This document shows, in pieces, positions 33,385 to 36,218 of a stretch of 36,218 nt of DNA (positions are counted from its first letter, which is position 1; the number at the start of each line of letters is the position of its first letter). Source of the stretch: Alphaproteobacteria bacterium (lineage in GTDB: Bacteria > Pseudomonadota > Alphaproteobacteria > Sphingomonadales > Kordiimonadaceae). The notes beneath the pieces were generated by a model. It was not told the origin of the DNA and made no database searches. It worked only from the letters and a program-made list of their open reading frames with translations. The position numbers and the translations under genes are program-made. Where the stretch lies: assembly GCA_021774695.1 (NCBI GenBank), contig JAJFIU010000035.1, positions 1-36,218 of the forward strand. Direction: 5' to 3'.

Positions 33385-34845
33385 ATGACACAGAAATCCG
33401 TTCTCATTATCGAAGATGAATTTACCCAGAGCGCCCTGCTTGAAGGCATTGTCAAGCGGGCGGGTCACTTACCCCATGTCGCCTACAGCGGCAGCGACGC
33501 GCTGGCCTTCATGGCTGATAAACAAAGCGGTGATATCGACATTGTCTTGCTGGACCTCGTTATGCCAGGCATGGACGGCATCGAAGTTCTGCAAAAGCTA
33601 CGCCCACGCTGGCCTAGCCTGCCAGTGATCATGCTAACATCTCAGTCTTCCATCACGACGGTGGTGGACGCTATGCGCGCCGGAGCCAATGATTTCATTG
33701 TCAAACCCGCCAGTGCAGAACGCATTCGCTCCGCGATTAACGCCGGGTTAGAGACAGCGTCTTTCGTCGGAGAAATTGAACCCATGCGCCTTGGTATGGC
33801 CGTTGCTGGATTTTCAAATCTGATCGGCGAAAGTGATGCTATGCGGCGAGCGGTCAGGCTGGCCGAACGCGCGGCCGGTGCCAGCATCCCCGTGCTTATT
33901 GACGGCGAATCGGGGGTTGGCAAGGAGGTATTTGCCCAGGCAATTCACGCGGCCAGCGACCGGGCTGACCGACCATTCGTGGCGGTGAACTGTGGTGCTA
34001 TCCCGGAAAATTTGGTCGAAAGTATTCTTTTTGGCCACGAAAAAGGGTCTTTTACCGGTGCTACAGAGAAACGCGCCGGTAAATTCGCAGAAGCTGACGG
34101 CGGCACGCTATTTCTCGACGAAGTCGGCGAGCTACCTGCAGACATTCAGGTAAAATTATTGCGCGCTTTACAGGAAAAAGAAATTGATCCTGTTGGCGGA
34201 CGAACGAGCCTACCGGTAGACATCCGGGTAATTTCCGCAACCAACCGTAATTTGGGTGAGTTGGTTTCAGAGGGCGGCTTTCGTGAAGACTTGTTTTACC
34301 GCTTGAATGTATACCCGATCACCCTGCCACCCCTGCGCGATCGCAAAGAAGATATTCCTGCTTTGGTGTCTCATTTTTTGAAATTGATTCCAGAAATGGA
34401 GGATCTGCCAGCCCGAACAATTTCACCCACTGCCCTACCCGCGTTGGCAGCGTATCACTGGCCCGGCAATATCCGCCAACTGCAAAATGCTCTGTTCAGG
34501 GCGGTCATCCTTTCAGATCACGAGCGGTTGGAAATCCAGGATTTCCCGCATCTGGAAGCGGCGGGCACTGCCACGCGGGACTCGTTCGACCACCCTATTG
34601 CCCCTCACGGCGGTCACCCCTCTGCACCCTTAACCGCTTTTTCCGCTGGCATGCCAGCCGGTGATACCGTAATTAGCTTGATAGCTGGCGGCGGGCATTT
34701 TCGCTCCCTCGCAGACATCGAAGCGGAAATTATCCGCCGAACCATCACTCACTATGATGGTAAAATGGCCGAGGTTGCACGGCGTTTGGGTATCGGGCGA
34801 TCAACCTTGTACCGCAAACTGGACGATTATGGTTTGAAACGGTAG
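33385..34845 (+). CDS. Sigma-54-dependent response regulator (NtrC family)
   Basis: The 486-residue protein has three domains. The receiver (1-120) has Asp11, the phospho-site Asp57 (IVLLDLVMPGMDG), and Lys107. The AAA+ domain (about 143-375) has Walker A GESGVGKE at 174-181, the sigma-54 contact loop GSFTGA at 221-226, and Walker B TLFLDEVGE; the loop has Ser for the more usual Ala. A proline/glycine-rich linker (about 400-440) leads to a Fis-type helix-turn-helix (MAEVARRLGIGRSTLYRKL) at the end. It should activate sigma-54 promoters when phosphorylated. No kinase gene is adjacent in the window. Its TAG stop is part of the TAGGAG ribosome site of murI, so the two genes are translationally linked. 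Confidence 0.93.
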   Translation: MTQKSVLIIEDEFTQSALLEGIVKRAGHLPHVAYSGSDALAFMADKQSGDIDIVLLDLVMPGMDGIEVLQKLRPRWPSLPVIMLTSQSSITTVVDAMRAGANDFIVKPASAERIRSAINAGLETASFVGEIEPMRLGMAVAGFSNLIGESDAMRRAVRLAERAAGASIPVLIDGESGVGKEVFAQAIHAASDRADRPFVAVNCGAIPENLVESILFGHEKGSFTGATEKRAGKFAEADGGTLFLDEVGELPADIQVKLLRALQEKEIDPVGGRTSLPVDIRVISATNRNLGELVSEGGFREDLFYRLNVYPITLPPLRDRKEDIPALVSHFLKLIPEMEDLPARTISPTALPALAAYHWPGNIRQLQNALFRAVILSDHERLEIQDFPHLEAAGTATRDSFDHPIAPHGGHPSAPLTAFSAGMPAGDTVISLIAGGGHFRSLADIEAEIIRRTITHYDGKMAEVARRLGIGRSTLYRKLDDYGLKR

Positions 34846-34854
34846 GAGCTCAAT

Positions 34855-35697
34855 TTGATTGGTGTTTTTGATTCTGGGTCAGGTGGACTGACCATATTGA
34901 AAACACTGACCGAGCGGCTTCCGGATCAGGATTTTCTTTATTTCGGCGATCACGGCAACGCGCCCTACGGCCACCGCAGCAACGAGCAAATAGTAGAACT
35001 CACCAAAACAGGCGTAACACAGCTTATGGATGCGGGCTGCACCCTTGTTATTCTTGCTTGCAACACAGCAGCAGCGATTGCGCTTCGCAGCCTGCAGGAA
35101 AACTGGTTGCCTACGCATTTCCCCGAAAACAGAATTCTCGGCGTACTTGTCCCGATGGTAGAGGCAATTACCGGTGTCCCGTGGTCGCAGCAAAACAGTT
35201 CACCAATCGGCAGCGGTGAACGCATTCTTTTGCTGGCTACCCAAAAAACTGTCGCAAGCGATGCTTACCCGCAAGAGGTTGCCAAGCGTGCGCCCCAGGT
35301 TGAGTTGATCCAAAAAGCCTGCCCCGGATTGGTTGATGCCATCGAGGGCGGCGCAGGCCCAGCGCCCCTGCAAGGCTTGATAAATGGCTTCATTAGCGAA
35401 ATAGACACCGGCGGCATCACGAAAGCTGTTCTTGGCTGCACTCATTTCCCGCTGATAGAAGACTATTTTCGAACAGCACTCGCAAATGACATTTCTATAT
35501 TATCACAACCCCAAATTGTCGCGAATGCACTGGTCGATTATCTGGACCGCCACAAGCAGTATGCGAAAGCGGGCTCTGGTCAAGCGGGCTCTGGTCGTGT
35601 CAGCTTAATGACAACCGGCGAGCCAGAGGCCGTCAATGCAGTGTCACGCCGGTTCGTGGACGAGCAAATAAAATTCATAGCCGCCGATCAACAATAA
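34855..35697 (+). CDS. murI: Glutamate racemase
   Basis: Translation starts at a TTG (34855), 6 bases after AGGAG; the protein of 280 residues begins MIGVFDSGSGGLTILKTL, the family N-terminus. The two catalytic cysteines are in ILACNTAAA (about residue 70) and VLGCTHFPLIED (about residue 197). The enzyme makes D-glutamate for peptidoglycan. The gene is 9 bases after the regulator stop and 18 bases before the nnrS-like gene. Near the C-terminus a 15-base tandem repeat adds AGSGQ/AGSGR-type residues. All active-site motifs are intact, so it is expected to work. Confidence 0.92.
   Translation: MIGVFDSGSGGLTILKTLTERLPDQDFLYFGDHGNAPYGHRSNEQIVELTKTGVTQLMDAGCTLVILACNTAAAIALRSLQENWLPTHFPENRILGVLVPMVEAITGVPWSQQNSSPIGSGERILLLATQKTVASDAYPQEVAKRAPQVELIQKACPGLVDAIEGGAGPAPLQGLINGFISEIDTGGITKAVLGCTHFPLIEDYFRTALANDISILSQPQIVANALVDYLDRHKQYAKAGSGQAGSGRVSLMTTGEPEAVNAVSRRFVDEQIKFIAADQQ
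35567..35596 (+). repeat. 15-base tandem duplication inside murI
   Basis: AAGCGGGCTCTGGTC occurs twice in direct succession (35567-35581 and 35582-35596), identical at all 15 positions. It keeps the reading frame and encodes a repeated Ala-Gly-Ser-Gly block in the C-terminal part of the protein. Confidence 0.85.
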
Positions 35698-35715
35698 TAG
35701 TCACGGAGTGTTGTC

Positions 35716-36218
35716 ATGCACGAAAATCGCTACGCCGGGCCAGTGATCCTGAGCCTTGGTCTTCGGCCATTTTTTCTAGTGGCCGGTTTATCAGCGGCGG
35801 TCCTTGTGCCGGTGTGGCTGTATCTATTCACGCACGGCGGCAATATAGGCGTGACCGATCCCTTGCGCTGGCATATCCATGAAATGTTTTTCGGCTATCT
35901 AGCGGCGGTGGTGACTGGCTTTGTATTGACTGCAATCCCGAATTGGACCGGACGCCCACCCCTTGCCGGGCTGCCGCTTTTGGGACTAGTCCTATTGTGG
36001 GCAGCAGGCAGAGCAGCGATGATGCTCTCAATCAATTACGGTCTCGCGGCAGCCATCGACAGTTTGTTTCTGTTAGCAGTAGCTGCAACAGTAAGCCGCG
36101 AAATAATCTCAGGTAAAAATTGGCGCAACTTCCCTGTAGCAATAGTGATTAGCCTGCTGGCTATCAGCAACATAGCTTTTCATATGGAAATGCTCGCGGT
36201 CATCAACGGTGACCTGGC
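35716..36218 (+). CDS. nnrS: NnrS family protein (partial, C-terminus beyond right edge)
   Basis: Only the first 167 codons are in view. The ATG has CGGAG 8 bases upstream. The protein is strongly hydrophobic with several membrane segments and has the NnrS signatures LGLRPFFLVAGLSAA near the N-terminus, RWHIHEMFFGYLAAVVTGF and TAIPNWTGRPPLAG, followed by LLWAAGRAAM. NnrS proteins are haem- and copper-containing membrane proteins linked to nitric oxide tolerance and denitrification. It follows murI by 18 bases in what looks like one operon with a sigma-54 regulator. The missing end prevents a check of the later histidines. Confidence 0.88.
   Translation, partial: MHENRYAGPVILSLGLRPFFLVAGLSAAVLVPVWLYLFTHGGNIGVTDPLRWHIHEMFFGYLAAVVTGFVLTAIPNWTGRPPLAGLPLLGLVLLWAAGRAAMMLSINYGLAAAIDSLFLLAVAATVSREIISGKNWRNFPVAIVISLLAISNIAFHMEMLAVINGDL

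Noticed and set aside
1-36218. CRISPR arrays, tRNA or rRNA genes, insertion sequences, phage genes
   Set aside because: I looked for regularly spaced repeats, cloverleaf signatures in the gaps, and transposase or integrase motifs, and found none.

Overview
The window is a chromosomal segment of a Gram-negative, aerobic bacterium, almost certainly an alphaproteobacterium. The reasons are: a coiled-coil gene, zapA, a 6S RNA and 5-formyltetrahydrofolate cyclo-ligase in a row; a proton-translocating transhydrogenase whose alpha subunit is split in two genes (pntA1, pntA2) before pntB; an efp - suhB - MotA/TolQ-like cluster; and a tkt-gap-pgk-fba-thiE cluster on one strand. The mix of LytTR-regulated RND efflux, DUF6491, DUF547 and secreted M1 peptidase would fit an order such as Kordiimonadales or a neighbour, but that is a guess. 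I see no phage, insertion sequence, CRISPR array, rRNA or tRNA.

Layout. 1-2.0 kb, minus strand: translation factor EF-P, an inositol-phosphatase (SuhB) and the start of a proton-channel protein cut by the window edge. 2.2-6.9 kb: a secreted DUF1579-like protein (minus), then a plus-strand redox/sulfur group: DoxX membrane protein with its own terminator, exported thioredoxin-fold protein with a WCPYC site, Tat-exported molybdenum sulfite dehydrogenase, a two-haem cytochrome c that is its probable electron acceptor, and a MAPEG membrane protein. 6.9-13.2 kb, minus strand: thiamine-phosphate synthase and four enzymes of the lower Calvin/glycolytic/pentose-phosphate network (fba, pgk, gap, tkt), with an intrinsic terminator between gap and pgk. 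13.4-16.0 kb, plus strand: coiled-coil protein, ZapA, 6S RNA, FthC, YmdB-type phosphodiesterase. 16.0-16.4 kb: a broken LRAT-like cysteine-acyltransferase/peptidase remnant and a small tail-anchored protein.

16.5-24.3 kb, minus strand: an RND pump and its periplasmic adaptor are followed directly by a LytS-type membrane histidine kinase and a LytTR response regulator, then a secreted DUF547 protein. A 13-bp direct repeat with 21-bp period lies just upstream of the pump gene and has the geometry of a LytTR operator, suggesting autoregulation. 24.7-29.7 kb: a single-domain globin, small secreted or uncharacterised proteins, a DUF1295 membrane protein and a large secreted M1 aminopeptidase. 30.1-33.1 kb, minus strand: the pnt transhydrogenase operon with a strong terminator. 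33.4 kb to the right edge, plus strand: a sigma-54 response regulator, glutamate racemase and an NnrS-family protein (cut by the edge), very tightly spaced and probably co-transcribed.

Most genes are ordinary core metabolism. The parts most worth a second look are the RND-kinase-regulator operon and its putative operator, the fused two-haem cytochrome beside the sulfite dehydrogenase, the LRAT remnant with its divergent small gene, and the unusual regulator-murI-nnrS operon. All assignments come from reading motifs by eye; no database search was possible.
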